A stretch of DNA of 64,000 bases, from positions 2,232,001-2,296,000 of the forward strand of contig NZ_VFOO01000001.1 of the NCBI RefSeq assembly GCF_006716115.1, in the 5' to 3' direction. The stretch comes from Subtercola boreus (GTDB lineage Bacteria > Actinomycetota > Actinomycetes > Actinomycetales > Microbacteriaceae). Under the pieces are notes generated by a model that was not told where the DNA came from, ran no database searches, and saw nothing but the letters and a program-made list of their open reading frames with translations. The position numbers and the translations under genes were made by a program. Below, piece after piece: positions 51,225-62,936 of this stretch (its first letter is position 1; every line of letters begins with the position of its first letter).

Positions 51225-52718
51225 TCAGCGCTTCTTCAGCCAGCGGAACGGAATCTCGATCGTCACGACCGTGCCGCTCCCGACCATGGTGTGCCAGTCG
51301 ATGGTTCCGCCCAGTTCGCCCTGGATGAGGGTGCGAACGATTTGAGTGCCGAGCCCCGAACCGACCTTGCCTTCCGGCAGACCGGATCCGGTGTCCCGCA
51401 CTTCGACCGTGAGCGTCTCCTCGGAGTGCGAGGCAACGATCTCGACCTGGCCCTCCTGGCCGGCGAGACCGTGTTCGACGGCGTTGGTGACGAGTTCCGT
51501 GAGCGCGAGCGCGAGCGGGGTGGCATACTCGCTCGGCAGCACGCCGAAGCTTCCGCTGAACTTCGGATGCACGGTCGTGTTGTGAGCCGAGGCGACCTCG
51601 GTGACGAGCATCAGCACCCGCTCGAACACCACGTCGAAGTCGACCTTCTGGCTGAGACCCTCGGAGAGCGTGTCGTGCACCACAGCGATGGCGGCAACCC
51701 GGCGCATGGCCTGGGACAGAGCATCCTTCGCGTCATCGGAATGGGTGCGGCGGGCCTGGATGCGGAGCAGCGACGCCACGGTCTGGAGGTTGTTCTTCAC
51801 CCGGTGGTGGATCTCGCGGATCGTCGCGTCCTTGGTGATCAGTTCGCGCTCGTCATGGCGCAGCTCTGAGACGTCGCGGCAGAGCACGATGGCGCCGAAT
51901 CGCTGCCCACGGGTGCGGAGCGGGATCGCCCTGAGCGACACCGTCACGCCCTTCGCATCGATGTCGGTGCGCCAGGGCGCCCGCCCGGTGACCACCAGCG
52001 GGAGGGACTCATCGACGACCAGCGTTCCGTTCAGGAGCTGTGTCGTCACCTCGGCCAGCGACTGGCCCTCGAGCTCTTCGCTGAACCCCATCCGGTTGAA
52101 AGCCGACAGTCCGTTCGGGCTCGCGAACGTCACGATGCCGTCGGCGTCGAGCCGGATGAGGCCGTCGGGGGCCCGGGGTGCGCCGCGCCGCGGACCCGTC
52201 GGTGCGCCGAGGTCGGGGAAGTCACCCGCCGCGATCATCGCGAACAAATCGTTGGCGCACTCGTTGAAGGTGAGCTCCTGGCGGCTCGGGGTGCGCGCCT
52301 CGCTGAGGTTCGTGTGGCGGGTGACCACGGCGATCGGGTGGTCGGTGGTCTTCATGTCGGTCTGCGAGAGGCGGCGGAGCACCGGTACGGCCCGCACGCG
52401 GGTCGGGGTCTCCTCGTACCAGTCCGGCGCGGCAGTGTCGACGATCTGGGCGCTCTCGAACGCGTCGGTGACCTGCTTCCGCCACTCGGCCTTGACCGCC
52501 TGGCCCACGAAATCGCGGTAGAAGAGGGTGGCCGAGCTGGATGGCCGGGCGTGCGCCACCGCGACGAAGCTGCCGTCCTTCGACGGAACCCACAGCACGA
52601 TGTCGGCGAAGGCCAGGTCGGCGAGAAGCTGCCAGTCTCCGACGAGGAGATGGAGCCACTCGACGTCGGCTTCGGTGGAATTGCCCTGCGCGAGGACGAG
52701 ATCGCTCAATGTTGACAC
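51225..52718 (-). CDS. pdtaS: Sensor histidine kinase PdtaS
   Basis: 497-aa soluble kinase. An N-terminal GAF-like domain (about 1-160) is followed by a PAS domain (about 185-290; GLIRLDADGIVTFASPNGLSAFNRMGF). Next come a HisKA_2 helix with phospho-His in TIREIHHRVKNNLQTVASLLRIQARR and an HATPase with ALTELVTNAVEHGL and DTGSGLPEGKVGSGLGTQIV. No membrane helix is present, as in PdtaS, which phosphorylates the ANTAR antiterminator PdtaR. That regulator is not in this window. GTG 52718 has TAGGCT six bases upstream. Confidence 0.94.
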   Translation of the reverse strand: MSTLSDLVLAQGNSTEADVEWLHLLVGDWQLLADLAFADIVLWVPSKDGSFVAVAHARPSSSATLFYRDFVGQAVKAEWRKQVTDAFESAQIVDTAAPDWYEETPTRVRAVPVLRRLSQTDMKTTDHPIAVVTRHTNLSEARTPSRQELTFNECANDLFAMIAAGDFPDLGAPTGPRRGAPRAPDGLIRLDADGIVTFASPNGLSAFNRMGFSEELEGQSLAEVTTQLLNGTLVVDESLPLVVTGRAPWRTDIDAKGVTVSLRAIPLRTRGQRFGAIVLCRDVSELRHDERELITKDATIREIHHRVKNNLQTVASLLRIQARRTHSDDAKDALSQAMRRVAAIAVVHDTLSEGLSQKVDFDVVFERVLMLVTEVASAHNTTVHPKFSGSFGVLPSEYATPLALALTELVTNAVEHGLAGQEGQVEIVASHSEETLTVEVRDTGSGLPEGKVGSGLGTQIVRTLIQGELGGTIDWHTMVGSGTVVTIEIPFRWLKKR

Positions 52719-52724
52719 GTGCCT

Positions 52725-52730
52725 AGCCTA
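52725..52730 (-). promoter_or_regulatory. -10 element TAGGCT for pdtaS
   Basis: TAGGCT-AGGCAC-GTG 52718 on the minus strand; supports the GTG start. Confidence 0.58.
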
Positions 52731-52950
52731 CGGCTCCCCGGCTGAGCGTCCTGCAGGCACCAATCTTCTCCCCCACAGGCGGGCCCGCCGACGCTTTCTT
52801 TCCACAGAGCAAGGGCCGCTCTGGACACCTGTCAGTTCCCCTGCTTTCATGACAACACCCGAACCTGATGAATATTCAGTCGCCGCGGCTTCCCCCAGCA
52901 CACCCAGCTGTCGTGGGCCGATCGGCCAGATCCCACCGGAGCCTCACACC

Positions 52951-53397
52951 ATGATCCTGTTCCCCTCCGTCGTCGACATCGCCGACCACGACCAGCCGTC
53001 ACTCGACGCACCGCGCAACGAACCGCACGGCGTGGAGCCCCGCGTGAGTGAGCCACACGACACGGAACCGCAGGGCATCCTCGAGAGCCTGACTCTCAGC
53101 GTCCTGGAGGTGCTGGCCGGGGTACGAGACCTCGACCAGATGGCGCGGTGGGTGTCCGAAGACGTCTACCGCCACCTGATGCAGCGCGTTGTGCTGTCGG
53201 CGCGTGCCCGCCAGGTGAAGGGTGAACGTTTCATCCGGCCCACGTTTACCATCGGCAGGACGGTGCACAGCGAACCGGCCCCCGGAATCATCGAGGGTGT
53301 CGTGATCGTGCACGGCAAGGCACGCACCCGGGCCGTGGCGCTTCGCCTCGAACGGCTCGAGTCGCGGTGGCGCGCGAGCGCGATCAACGTGCTCTGA
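52951..53397 (+). CDS. Rv3235-type (DUF6459) conserved protein
   Basis: 148-aa protein. The N-terminal 45 residues are Pro/Glu/His-rich and unstructured. The conserved domain starts at LESLTLSVLEVLAGVRDLDQMARWVSEDVYRHLMQRVVLSARAR and ends with PGIIEGVVIVHGKARTRAVALRLERLESRWRASAINVL. This matches the actinobacterial family found beside secA1, with no known function. ATG 52951 has CGGAG nine bases upstream; an in-frame ATG at 52849 lacks a ribosome-binding site but cannot be excluded. It converges on secA across a repeat-rich gap. Confidence 0.8.
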   Translation: MILFPSVVDIADHDQPSLDAPRNEPHGVEPRVSEPHDTEPQGILESLTLSVLEVLAGVRDLDQMARWVSEDVYRHLMQRVVLSARARQVKGERFIRPTFTIGRTVHSEPAPGIIEGVVIVHGKARTRAVALRLERLESRWRASAINVL

Positions 53398-53435
53398 CCG
53401 GCTTGGGCGCCCCGCGCCCCGCGCCCGGGCGCCTG

Positions 53436-53590
53436 CCCCGTAGCCGAGCCGCGGCAAGGTCCGGTCCCCGGCTCGACGGCAGCGCCGCCGCCGGCCCGTG
53501 GCCGAGCCGCGCCCCGGGCCCCGTAGACGAGCCGCGGCAGGGTCCGGTCGCCGGCTCGACGGCAGCGCCGCCGCCGGTCCGCGGCCGAGC
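53436..53590 (+). repeat. 71-bp direct duplication, 83-bp period
   Basis: CCCCGTAGCCGAGCCGCGGC at 53436 starts a block that recurs from 53519 with a handful of changes. Both copies contain GGCTCGACGGCAGCGCCGCC. Confidence 0.85.
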
Positions 53591-53986
53591 GGCCCCCCAC
53601 GGATCACCGGATCGGCGGCCTCAACCCGATCCTCGGCCGATAGCTCGACGGATACGACCAGGGTCGCCCGTTCGTCGAACCCACGGCACAAACACCTGCG
53701 CGGCGTTCCGCTGGCCACTTGCCGTTGGCGCCAGACGGAGCTGGCACCCGACGACGGCTCCGCTGGCGGCGGGCGGGCGATTGGGGGCGGGCTGCTGGCG
53801 ATTGGCGGCGGTCTGCCGGCGGTGGGCGGCGGGCGACCGGCTGCTGGCGGCGAGCGATGGGCGGCGGGCTGCTGGCGGTGGGCTGCACGCTGCGGGCAGG
53901 CCGCGGGCGACCTCGGGTCCGCGTACGCCTGAAGCCCCGAGCTCGCGGAGCGCCGAGCTAGCAGAGGGCCGGGCGCCCGGAACGAC

Positions 53987-54025
53987 GGAACCCCGCCGGC
54001 GCGGATGACGCGGGCGGGGTTCCGG
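53987..54025 (-). terminator. secA terminator hairpin
   Basis: CGGAACCCCGCC (53987-53998) and GGCGGGGTTCCG (54014-54025) form a perfect 12-bp stem with a 15-base loop, 55 bases past the secA stop. There is no T-run. Confidence 0.65.
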
Positions 54026-54079
54026 GTGGGCGACGCGGTTGCGTCGGCCGGGGTTCCGGCTGAGCGGCGCGGGTTGCCG

Positions 54080-56938
<2,859 letters not shown>

Positions 56939-56978
56939 GTTGAATCTCCTACCGAACCAGCCATGATCCAGCCGGTAA

Positions 56979-56984
56979 TCATAG
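56979..56984 (-). promoter_or_regulatory. Possible -10 element TATGAT for secA
   Basis: TATGAT on the minus strand in an A/T-rich patch, about 40 bases before GTG 56938; the expected -35 position is not conserved. Confidence 0.35.
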
Positions 56985-57079
56985 CAATACTAGTTGTCGT
57001 ACCTGAGGGTCTGTATAACGAACGCTGGGGGCGCAGCGCCGCAGCGCCACACCCCCGGAGTTCTTCGTCTCTTCCGAGT

Positions 57080-57811
57080 CTACGAGAGAACCCTCTCCGC
57101 CTCGCGGGCATCCGCGACGAGCGGCGACGCGCTGTCGTCGAGCCCGATCACTCCGTAGTCCCAGCCCTTCCGGCGGTAGACCACGCTCGGGCGGTTGGTC
57201 TCCGAGTCGATGAACAGGTAGAAGTCGTGCCCGACGAGTTCCATCAGGTAGAGCGCATCGTCGACCGTCATCGGGGCTGCCGCGAAGACCTTCTTGCGGA
57301 TGACCACCGGCGACCAGGCTTCGTCCGCTCCGTCGGCACCCTCTGCTTCCGGCGCGGATGTCGTGTGGTCTCCCCCGGACTCCGGAACCGTCTGCACCGC
57401 ACCGGTGCTGACCTGGGCGAGAACGTCGGCCTCGGCGGGTTTCAGGTCGGTGAGGTTGAAGTCGGTGATCGACGCCTCCCTGAGGGAGACCGGACGATGT
57501 TGCCCGCGGTGCACCTTCTTGCGGTCCTTCGCTCGGCGGATTCGTTCGAGGAGCTTGGCGATGGCGAGGTCGAAGGCCACGTACTTGTCGCTTCCCGCGC
57601 TCTCCGCACGCACGATCGGGCCCGGTCCGATGAGGGTCAGTTCCACGCGGTCGTCTCCGCCGGAGGTGTTCGCCGAGCTGTGGCGGCAGACCTTGATCTC
57701 GAGGGCGAGTGCGCGATCGGCGAGGTGGGCGACTTTGTCGGCCTTCTCTGTCGCGTAGCTCCGGAACCGGTCGGTGATCCCTAGGTTGCGGCCCGTGATG
57801 TTGATCTCCAT
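57080..57811 (-). CDS. hpf: Long ribosome hibernation promoting factor
   Basis: 243-aa long-form HPF that dimerises 70S ribosomes into 100S particles. The N-terminal S30AE domain (MEINITGRNLGITDRFRSYATEKADKVAHL ... AFDLAIAKLLERIRRAKDR) is joined by a charged linker of about 70 residues to the C-terminal dimerisation domain VIRKKVFAAAPMTVDDALYLMELVGHDFYLFIDSETNRPSVVYRRKGWDYGVIGL. AGGAG before ATG 57811. Conserved order comF-hpf-secA. Confidence 0.97.
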   Translation of the reverse strand: MEINITGRNLGITDRFRSYATEKADKVAHLADRALALEIKVCRHSSANTSGGDDRVELTLIGPGPIVRAESAGSDKYVAFDLAIAKLLERIRRAKDRKKVHRGQHRPVSLREASITDFNLTDLKPAEADVLAQVSTGAVQTVPESGGDHTTSAPEAEGADGADEAWSPVVIRKKVFAAAPMTVDDALYLMELVGHDFYLFIDSETNRPSVVYRRKGWDYGVIGLDDSASPLVADAREAERVLS

Positions 57812-57915
57812 GGCAATCTCCTGGTCTCAAAAAGACGCGCCGCCCTGGGACCAAAGCGAGTTCTTCCGCGCCTTTTCCCCCACCGTAGTCGCGTCGGACA
57901 CCCCGTGTCATCCGT

Positions 57916-58710
57916 TCACCGCAACTGCCCCGCTCGTTCACCCGCAGGTCGCACGGCGGATGCCCCGTGGTGCTTCGGCGTGTGGGCGAGGGTTGCCGCG
58001 CCCCACACCGTGGCTCCGGCGGATTCCAGCGCCCTGCGGCATTCCAGGAGCGTCGAACCGGTCGTGACGACGTCATCGATGAGGAGGAAGTTCCGCCCGT
58101 CGAGGGCGCCTGTGAGCTTGCTCCGAACTGTGAGGGATCCGCTGAGGTTGACCCGTCGCGCGTCGACGCCCAGCCCGGCCTGGTCGGCGGTGGGCCGCGC
58201 CACCCGCAGCGTCTGGGAGAGCCTCAGCCCGCTCCGCGCACGGGTGGCCAGCAGCACGACCGGGTGGTAGCCGCGTCGCCGGAAGGCGACGCGGGACGAC
58301 GGCGCGACGGTGAGTTCGAGGCCTGTGCCCGGAGGAAGGGATCCGAGCAGGGCACTCCGGGCATCCAGAACCGCCGGCTCGAGCACGCGGGCCAGCGACC
58401 GTGTCACATCGGTTCGCCCCGACTCCTTGAAGGCGGAGAGTGCTGTGCTGACGATGCCTCCATAGGGAACGCTCGCCCAGACCCGGAGCGGCCGCTCACC
58501 CGGCACCTCGATCACGAGAGCCTCAGTGCGGGAGCCGTCCGCGGCCGGTGGCCCCATGGCCTCACAGCACACCGGGCAGACCGGGTGGTCGCGCGCTCCG
58601 CAGCCGACGCACTCGGTCGGCAGCAGCACAGCGAGCGCGCCGCCCAGCGCGGCTACGAGGGCGAGCCGGGCAGCGGCGGCCAGTGACAGAAAGGATGTGG
58701 GAAAGGTCAT
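57916..58710 (-). CDS. comF: ComF-family phosphoribosyltransferase-like protein
   Basis: 264-aa ComF/GntX-type protein. A hydrophobic start (SFLSLAAAARLALVAALGG) is followed by a zinc-finger-like CVGCGARDHPVCPVCCEAM (about 33-52). The PRTase fold has VPYGGIVSTALSAFKESGR and the PRPP loop FLLIDDVVTTGSTLLECRRAL near 215. In naturally competent bacteria ComF acts in DNA uptake or recombination, but in actinobacteria the role is unproven. It lies between lpqB and hpf on the same strand. Confidence 0.92.
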   Translation of the reverse strand: MTFPTSFLSLAAAARLALVAALGGALAVLLPTECVGCGARDHPVCPVCCEAMGPPAADGSRTEALVIEVPGERPLRVWASVPYGGIVSTALSAFKESGRTDVTRSLARVLEPAVLDARSALLGSLPPGTGLELTVAPSSRVAFRRRGYHPVVLLATRARSGLRLSQTLRVARPTADQAGLGVDARRVNLSGSLTVRSKLTGALDGRNFLLIDDVVTTGSTLLECRRALESAGATVWGAATLAHTPKHHGASAVRPAGERAGQLR

Positions 58711-58818
58711 GCCCGCAACTCTCGTCGCCGGCAGAGCCCGCAGGGGATGGTGACCACGATCTGTGCACAGGATGCCTCTCCCCCGGGATGTGGAGGAGAA
58801 GACCGCGCCGATCCCGGC

Positions 58819-60495
58819 TCAGGTCTGGGTCGCCAGCAGCGACACCGCCTTGGCCGTCGTCTGCCAGCCGCTTCCGCGCTGCTGCTGCAGCTCTCCCGTG
58901 GAGGTGAGCAGCCAGAGCCCGCTCACATCGTTCGAACCGGAGAGCGAAGCGGCCTTCACCGGGATGCCGAGTGTTGAGCTCATGCCGCCGATCTCCTGCA
59001 GCACCACCCGGTCGTCTCCGCCCGCCGTCACCGTCAGCGAGGCCACACTCGACGCGTCGACCCAGGTGGCGTCGAGCGGTGTACCCGAACCCGACGCCAG
59101 CGTCACCGGGTCACCCAGCCGCTCCGGCGCACCGGCCGAGTTGCGGATGACCGCCGCGACCATGAGCCGCGGAAGACCGTCGGTCACGGTGAACGCCAGA
59201 ACCCGGGTGCCGTCCCGCGAGACATCCAGTGACACGATGCTCGACGCACCATCCCAGTCGACGGCCACCGGATGCACGGTGCCGTCGCTCCCGTAGGCCT
59301 GGACAGCATTGGGGGCACTCACCGGCACGGTCCAGACATACCCGGACGGGTCAAGCGTAGGTGCCAGCAGCCCCTCGCGACTGTCGACCAGAACCCCCGG
59401 ATTGTCGCCCGACTGCACGGCGTAGACCCCGGTTGCCGTGCCGACTGCGAGCACGTTCGCCGACGACGTCACCGAGAGCGGCGCGAGGGCCTGCACCTTG
59501 TCGCTCAGGCCCGCGAGAGGGACAAGCGCGCTGCTGGTCAGGTAGCCGAAGGCGCCCGCCTGAAGGACGAGCGGTTTCGGGTCGACCCGGGGAGCGAAGA
59601 TCGGGCTCGCCGCGGCCGGAATCGTGAGCGGGCTCTGGTTGACCGTGATCGCGACGGCCGCGACCGACGCCACGGAGCCGAGCGAGGTGTCGAGCTGCGC
59701 CTGCATCCGCTGCTGGGCCTCGGGGGTCTGGGTGAGAACCTGGTTCGAGAGGTCGACGTTGGCCTTACCAGAGGAGACCACGACCGACGACGTCTCCGTG
59801 CCGTCCGGGAAGGCGGTGACCACCGCGCCCTGGCCGAGCCACGGTGCCGGCCCCGCGAGGAGCGCCTTCACCACGCGCGTGCCGGTCGTCTCGTCTTTGG
59901 GGAACCACCGCACATCCGGAACGAGGTACGTGTACGTCGGGTCGTAGAAGTAGAGGGAGTGCGAGCTGAAGACCTGGCTGAACCGGCTCTGTTCCAGGAT
60001 GATGCCGGGATCGGCCATGTTGATGCGCCACTGCCCGTCCTCCTGGGTGAACTGGAACGGGATCGTCACGGACGACGTCGAGGTGTTCTCGACGTACTCA
60101 CCCGTACCGTCGACCTCCGCCTGGGGCGTCACGCTGACGCTCATGGCGGTGTCCGTCTCGCCGGGGTTGAAGGCGAGTTGTCCCGCATCGATCAGAACGC
60201 CGGCGTTCGGATCCCACTGCTTCTGGAAGCCCTTCGAGAGGAAACTCCTTGCAACCGCATAGTCGTTCTGCGGGCTCGCCGCAGCCTGGAGGAAGCCGTT
60301 CAGGATCTGCGTCTGGTTCGCGTCGGGAACGGGACCCGGCGGCAGCAGGATCACGTCGATGTCCTCGGGCGCTGAGCTCGCCGGCTGGGCGTGCACGCCA
60401 CCGCTGTCGGGGATGCCCGTGCAGCCCGCCAGCGTGAGAACGGCGGCCACGGCCACAGCCAGCACAGCGGTGGCCCGGAGGCGAGCCGCCCTCAC
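58819..60495 (-). CDS. lpqB: Lipoprotein LpqB
   Basis: 558-aa lipoprotein that modulates the MtrB sensor. The signal RAARLRATAVLAVAVAAVL ends at the lipobox LTLAGC. The N-terminal half carries the LpqB/GerMN region (NQTQILNGFLQAAASPQNDYAVARSFL; VRWFPKDETTGTRVVKALLAGPAPWLG). The C-terminal half is a beta-propeller-like region with repeated Gly/Asp-turn strands such as SLDVSRDGTRVLAFTV. GTG 60495 overlaps the mtrB stop (GTGA). Confidence 0.95.
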   Translation of the reverse strand: MRAARLRATAVLAVAVAAVLTLAGCTGIPDSGGVHAQPASSAPEDIDVILLPPGPVPDANQTQILNGFLQAAASPQNDYAVARSFLSKGFQKQWDPNAGVLIDAGQLAFNPGETDTAMSVSVTPQAEVDGTGEYVENTSTSSVTIPFQFTQEDGQWRINMADPGIILEQSRFSQVFSSHSLYFYDPTYTYLVPDVRWFPKDETTGTRVVKALLAGPAPWLGQGAVVTAFPDGTETSSVVVSSGKANVDLSNQVLTQTPEAQQRMQAQLDTSLGSVASVAAVAITVNQSPLTIPAAASPIFAPRVDPKPLVLQAGAFGYLTSSALVPLAGLSDKVQALAPLSVTSSANVLAVGTATGVYAVQSGDNPGVLVDSREGLLAPTLDPSGYVWTVPVSAPNAVQAYGSDGTVHPVAVDWDGASSIVSLDVSRDGTRVLAFTVTDGLPRLMVAAVIRNSAGAPERLGDPVTLASGSGTPLDATWVDASSVASLTVTAGGDDRVVLQEIGGMSSTLGIPVKAASLSGSNDVSGLWLLTSTGELQQQRGSGWQTTAKAVSLLATQT

Positions 60496-62141
60496 GAGAG
60501 TTCCCCGATGGCCTGGCCCGCGTCATCCGGCGGCAGGGGCAGCGGCGATGTGCCCGCGGTGTGGCCGTGGATGCGCGGCAGCGTCAGACGGAAGCAGCTG
60601 CCGGCACTGCTCGCCGACCACACCTCGAGCGCGCCCCGGTGGAGGGTCGCGTCTTCGAGCGAGATCGCGAGGCCGAGGCCGGTGCCACCGATGGTGCGCT
60701 TCCGCGACGGATCCGCGCGCCAGAAGCGTTCGAACACGCGGTCGGCCTCCTCCGGGCTCATGCCGATGCCGTAGTCGCGCACCGCGACGGCGATGGACGA
60801 GATGTTGCTGTCGACCGAGACCACGATGGGCCGCCCTTCGCCGTGTTCGATCGCGTTGCCGAGCAGGTTGGTGAGGATGCGGCGGATCCGGCTCACGTCG
60901 AGCTCGACCTCGACGTAGCCGCCGGGCGCGAACACCCGGATCTCGGACCCGGCGCTGGCGGCGAGCGGCTGCATCTGGTCGACCGCGTCCTCGGTCAGCC
61001 GCACGAGGTTGGTGGACTCGACGTTCAGGTCGGCGGAACCGGCGTCGAACCGGCTGATCTCGAGCAGGTCGCCGAGCAGCATTTCGAAGCGCACCGTCTG
61101 GGTGTGCAGCAGTTCTGCCGTGCGGCCGATCGCGGGTTCGAACGTGTCGCGCTGGTCGTAGAGCATGTCTCCGGCCAGCCGGATCGTCGTGAGCGGCGTG
61201 CGGAGTTCGTGCGAGACATCCGAGACGAAACGCTGCTGCAGCTGGGAGAGTTCGGCGAGCTGGGTGATCTGGCCCTGCATACTGTCGGCCATTCCGTTGA
61301 ACGAGCGGGCGAGGGTCGCGAGGATGTCGTCGCCCTTCTCCGGGATGCGCACCTCCAGCCGGCCCGCGGCGAGCTGCTCACTCGTCTCGGCCGTGATCCG
61401 GATCGGCTCGATCACCAGCCGCACGATCACCCAGGCGACCACAGCGATGAGGAGGGTCAGGAGGAGGCCGGCGATCCAGAGCGTCTGCTGCACGAAGCCC
61501 AGCGTCTGGTTGGCGTCTGCGAGGTTGTAGCCGAGGTAGAGCTGGTACTCGCCGGCGCTCGGGATGGTGAGGGGCGTTCCGACGATCAGGCCGGGATCCG
61601 TGCCCCCGGTGCTGTTCGGCAGCGACACCGACTGCCAGTACTGGTTCTGGCTGCCGGCGCCTGCGGTGACCTCGCCCTTCAGCGCGTCGGAGATGAGGCC
61701 CTTCGCGTTCAGCGCAGGGCTCGCGAAGGGCAGGAACGACGTGGTGCCCTGGTCGTTGCCGGGAGCGGTCAGGATGGCGATCAGCCGGGACGACGACGAC
61801 GACGTGATCTTCGACTGGGCCGAGTTGAGCAGCGTGCTCACCGACGTCTCCGAGGTCGAGTCGGAGGCGTCGAAGATCGTCTGCGCGGCCTGCGCGGCCT
61901 GATTCGAGTCGGCCAGCACCTGGTTCAGGCGCGAGTGGAAGAGGTCGTTGCCGATACTGACCGAGGTGTAGATGCCCGCCCCGAGGAGGGCGATCGTGGT
62001 CAGGGCGATGGTGATGACGATGGTGCGGAACTGCAACGACTGGCGCCAGGCACCCCGCAACTGCCGGGGCCAGGCGCGCCACTCCCTGGCGAGGAAGGGC
62101 CCGATGCGGCTCCGGCCCAGCCGGGCATCCGCACTCGTCAC
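60492..62141 (-). CDS. mtrB: Sensor histidine kinase MtrB
   Basis: 549-aa membrane kinase. Helix 1 (TIVITIALTTIALLGAGIYTSV, about 35-56) and helix 2 (LWIAGLLLTLLIAVVAWVIVRLVI) bracket an extracellular domain. Then come HAMP, the H-box RFVSDVSHELRTPLTTIRLAGDML, and an HATPase with NLLGNAIEHGE, DYGIGMSPEEADRVFERFWRADPSRKRTIGGTGLGLAIS. GTG 62141 is chosen because GGAG lies eight bases upstream and it starts 16 bases after mtrA; an in-frame GTG at 62189 would overlap mtrA. It controls cell-wall and division genes with MtrA. Confidence 0.96.
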   Translation of the reverse strand: MTSADARLGRSRIGPFLAREWRAWPRQLRGAWRQSLQFRTIVITIALTTIALLGAGIYTSVSIGNDLFHSRLNQVLADSNQAAQAAQTIFDASDSTSETSVSTLLNSAQSKITSSSSSRLIAILTAPGNDQGTTSFLPFASPALNAKGLISDALKGEVTAGAGSQNQYWQSVSLPNSTGGTDPGLIVGTPLTIPSAGEYQLYLGYNLADANQTLGFVQQTLWIAGLLLTLLIAVVAWVIVRLVIEPIRITAETSEQLAAGRLEVRIPEKGDDILATLARSFNGMADSMQGQITQLAELSQLQQRFVSDVSHELRTPLTTIRLAGDMLYDQRDTFEPAIGRTAELLHTQTVRFEMLLGDLLEISRFDAGSADLNVESTNLVRLTEDAVDQMQPLAASAGSEIRVFAPGGYVEVELDVSRIRRILTNLLGNAIEHGEGRPIVVSVDSNISSIAVAVRDYGIGMSPEEADRVFERFWRADPSRKRTIGGTGLGLAISLEDATLHRGALEVWSASSAGSCFRLTLPRIHGHTAGTSPLPLPPDDAGQAIGELS

Positions 62142-62157
62142 GCCACGCGCTCCACTC

Positions 62158-62844
62158 TCAGATGACGGCGCCGGCCCGGTAGCCGACACCCCGAACGGTC
62201 ATGACGATGCGCGGGTTGTCGGGGTCTTCTTCGACCTTCGCCCGCAGGCGCTGCACATGCACGTTCACGAGCCGCGTGTCGGCCTTGTAGTGGTAGCCCC
62301 AGACCTGTTCGAGCAGCATCTCCCGCGTGAAGACCTGCTGGGGCTTCGACGACAGGGCGTGCAGCAGGTCGAATTCGAGGGGGGTGAGGTTGATGCGGCC
62401 GGCTCCACGTCGCACCTCGTGCCCCTCGATGTCGAGTTCGAGGTCGCCGATGCGGAGGAGCCCGCTGGAGGGCGCGGTGGCGGGCGTCTGCCTCAGCCGG
62501 GTGCGGATGCGCGCCACCAGCTCCTTCGGATTGAACGGCTTCACGATGTAGTCGTCGGCGCCCGATTCGAGGCCCTTCACCACGTCCATCGTGTCGGACT
62601 TCGCGGTCAGCATGATGATCGGGGTACCGGACTCGGCACGGATCTGCGCGCACACCTCGATGCCGTCGAGCCCCGGGAGCATGAGGTCGAGCAGCACCAG
62701 TTCGGGCTTCGCCTCCTGGAAGGCGGCGAGCGCCTCGGAGCCGTCGGCGCAGAAGATCGGGTCGAAACCCTCGGCCCGCAGAACGATGCCGATCATCTCG
62801 GCGAGAGCGGGATCGTCATCGACCACCAGTATGCGAGCATCCAT
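62158..62844 (-). CDS. mtrA: Response regulator MtrA
   Basis: 228-aa OmpR-family regulator, the near-universal actinobacterial MtrA. The receiver has acidic residues DDD at 9-11, phospho-acceptor Asp53 in LVLLDLMLPGLDGIEV, and Lys in DDYIVKPFNPKELVARI. The winged helix includes LTPLEFDLLHALSSKPQQVFTREMLLEQVWGYHYKADTRLVNVHVQRLRAKVE. It starts the mtrA-mtrB-lpqB operon. TACTCT lies seven bases upstream of ATG 62844. Confidence 0.98.
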   Translation of the reverse strand: MDARILVVDDDPALAEMIGIVLRAEGFDPIFCADGSEALAAFQEAKPELVLLDLMLPGLDGIEVCAQIRAESGTPIIMLTAKSDTMDVVKGLESGADDYIVKPFNPKELVARIRTRLRQTPATAPSSGLLRIGDLELDIEGHEVRRGAGRINLTPLEFDLLHALSSKPQQVFTREMLLEQVWGYHYKADTRLVNVHVQRLRAKVEEDPDNPRIVMTVRGVGYRAGAVI

Positions 62845-62851
62845 AGCACCC

Positions 62852-62857
62852 AGAGTA
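62852..62857 (-). promoter_or_regulatory. -10 element TACTCT for mtrA
   Basis: TACTCT-GGGTGCT-ATG 62844 on the minus strand, just beyond the terminator at 62868-62903. Confidence 0.5.
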
Positions 62858-62867
62858 CTGGAGCGTG

Positions 62868-62903
62868 CCCGGAGGGGGCTGCGAGCAGGCAGTCCCCTCC
62901 GGG
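62868..62903 (-). terminator. Hairpin after the Ig-like repeat protein
   Basis: CCCGGAGGGG and CCCCTCCGGG form a perfect 10-bp stem with a 16-base loop. It lies 33 bases past the stop of the Ig-like gene and insulates the mtrA promoter. Confidence 0.65.
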
Positions 62904-62936
62904 CATCCGGTGTCATTCCCGGCCGGCCACGGCGGG

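Larger units (their letters stand above)
53398..54079. other. 682-bp repeat-rich gap
   Basis: No supported gene. The left part holds a 71-bp direct duplication (next entry). 53750-53900 is an irregular array of GGCGGGC and GCTGCTGGCG units, and the right end carries the secA terminator. Open frames here translate to Arg/Pro/Ala low-complexity peptides and have no start signals. Confidence 0.75.

Noticed and set aside
53700-53930. Coding frames in the G-rich array downstream of secA
   Set aside because: Translations are Gly/Trp/Arg or Pro/Arg repeats in several frames at once, the mark of simple-sequence DNA rather than a gene.
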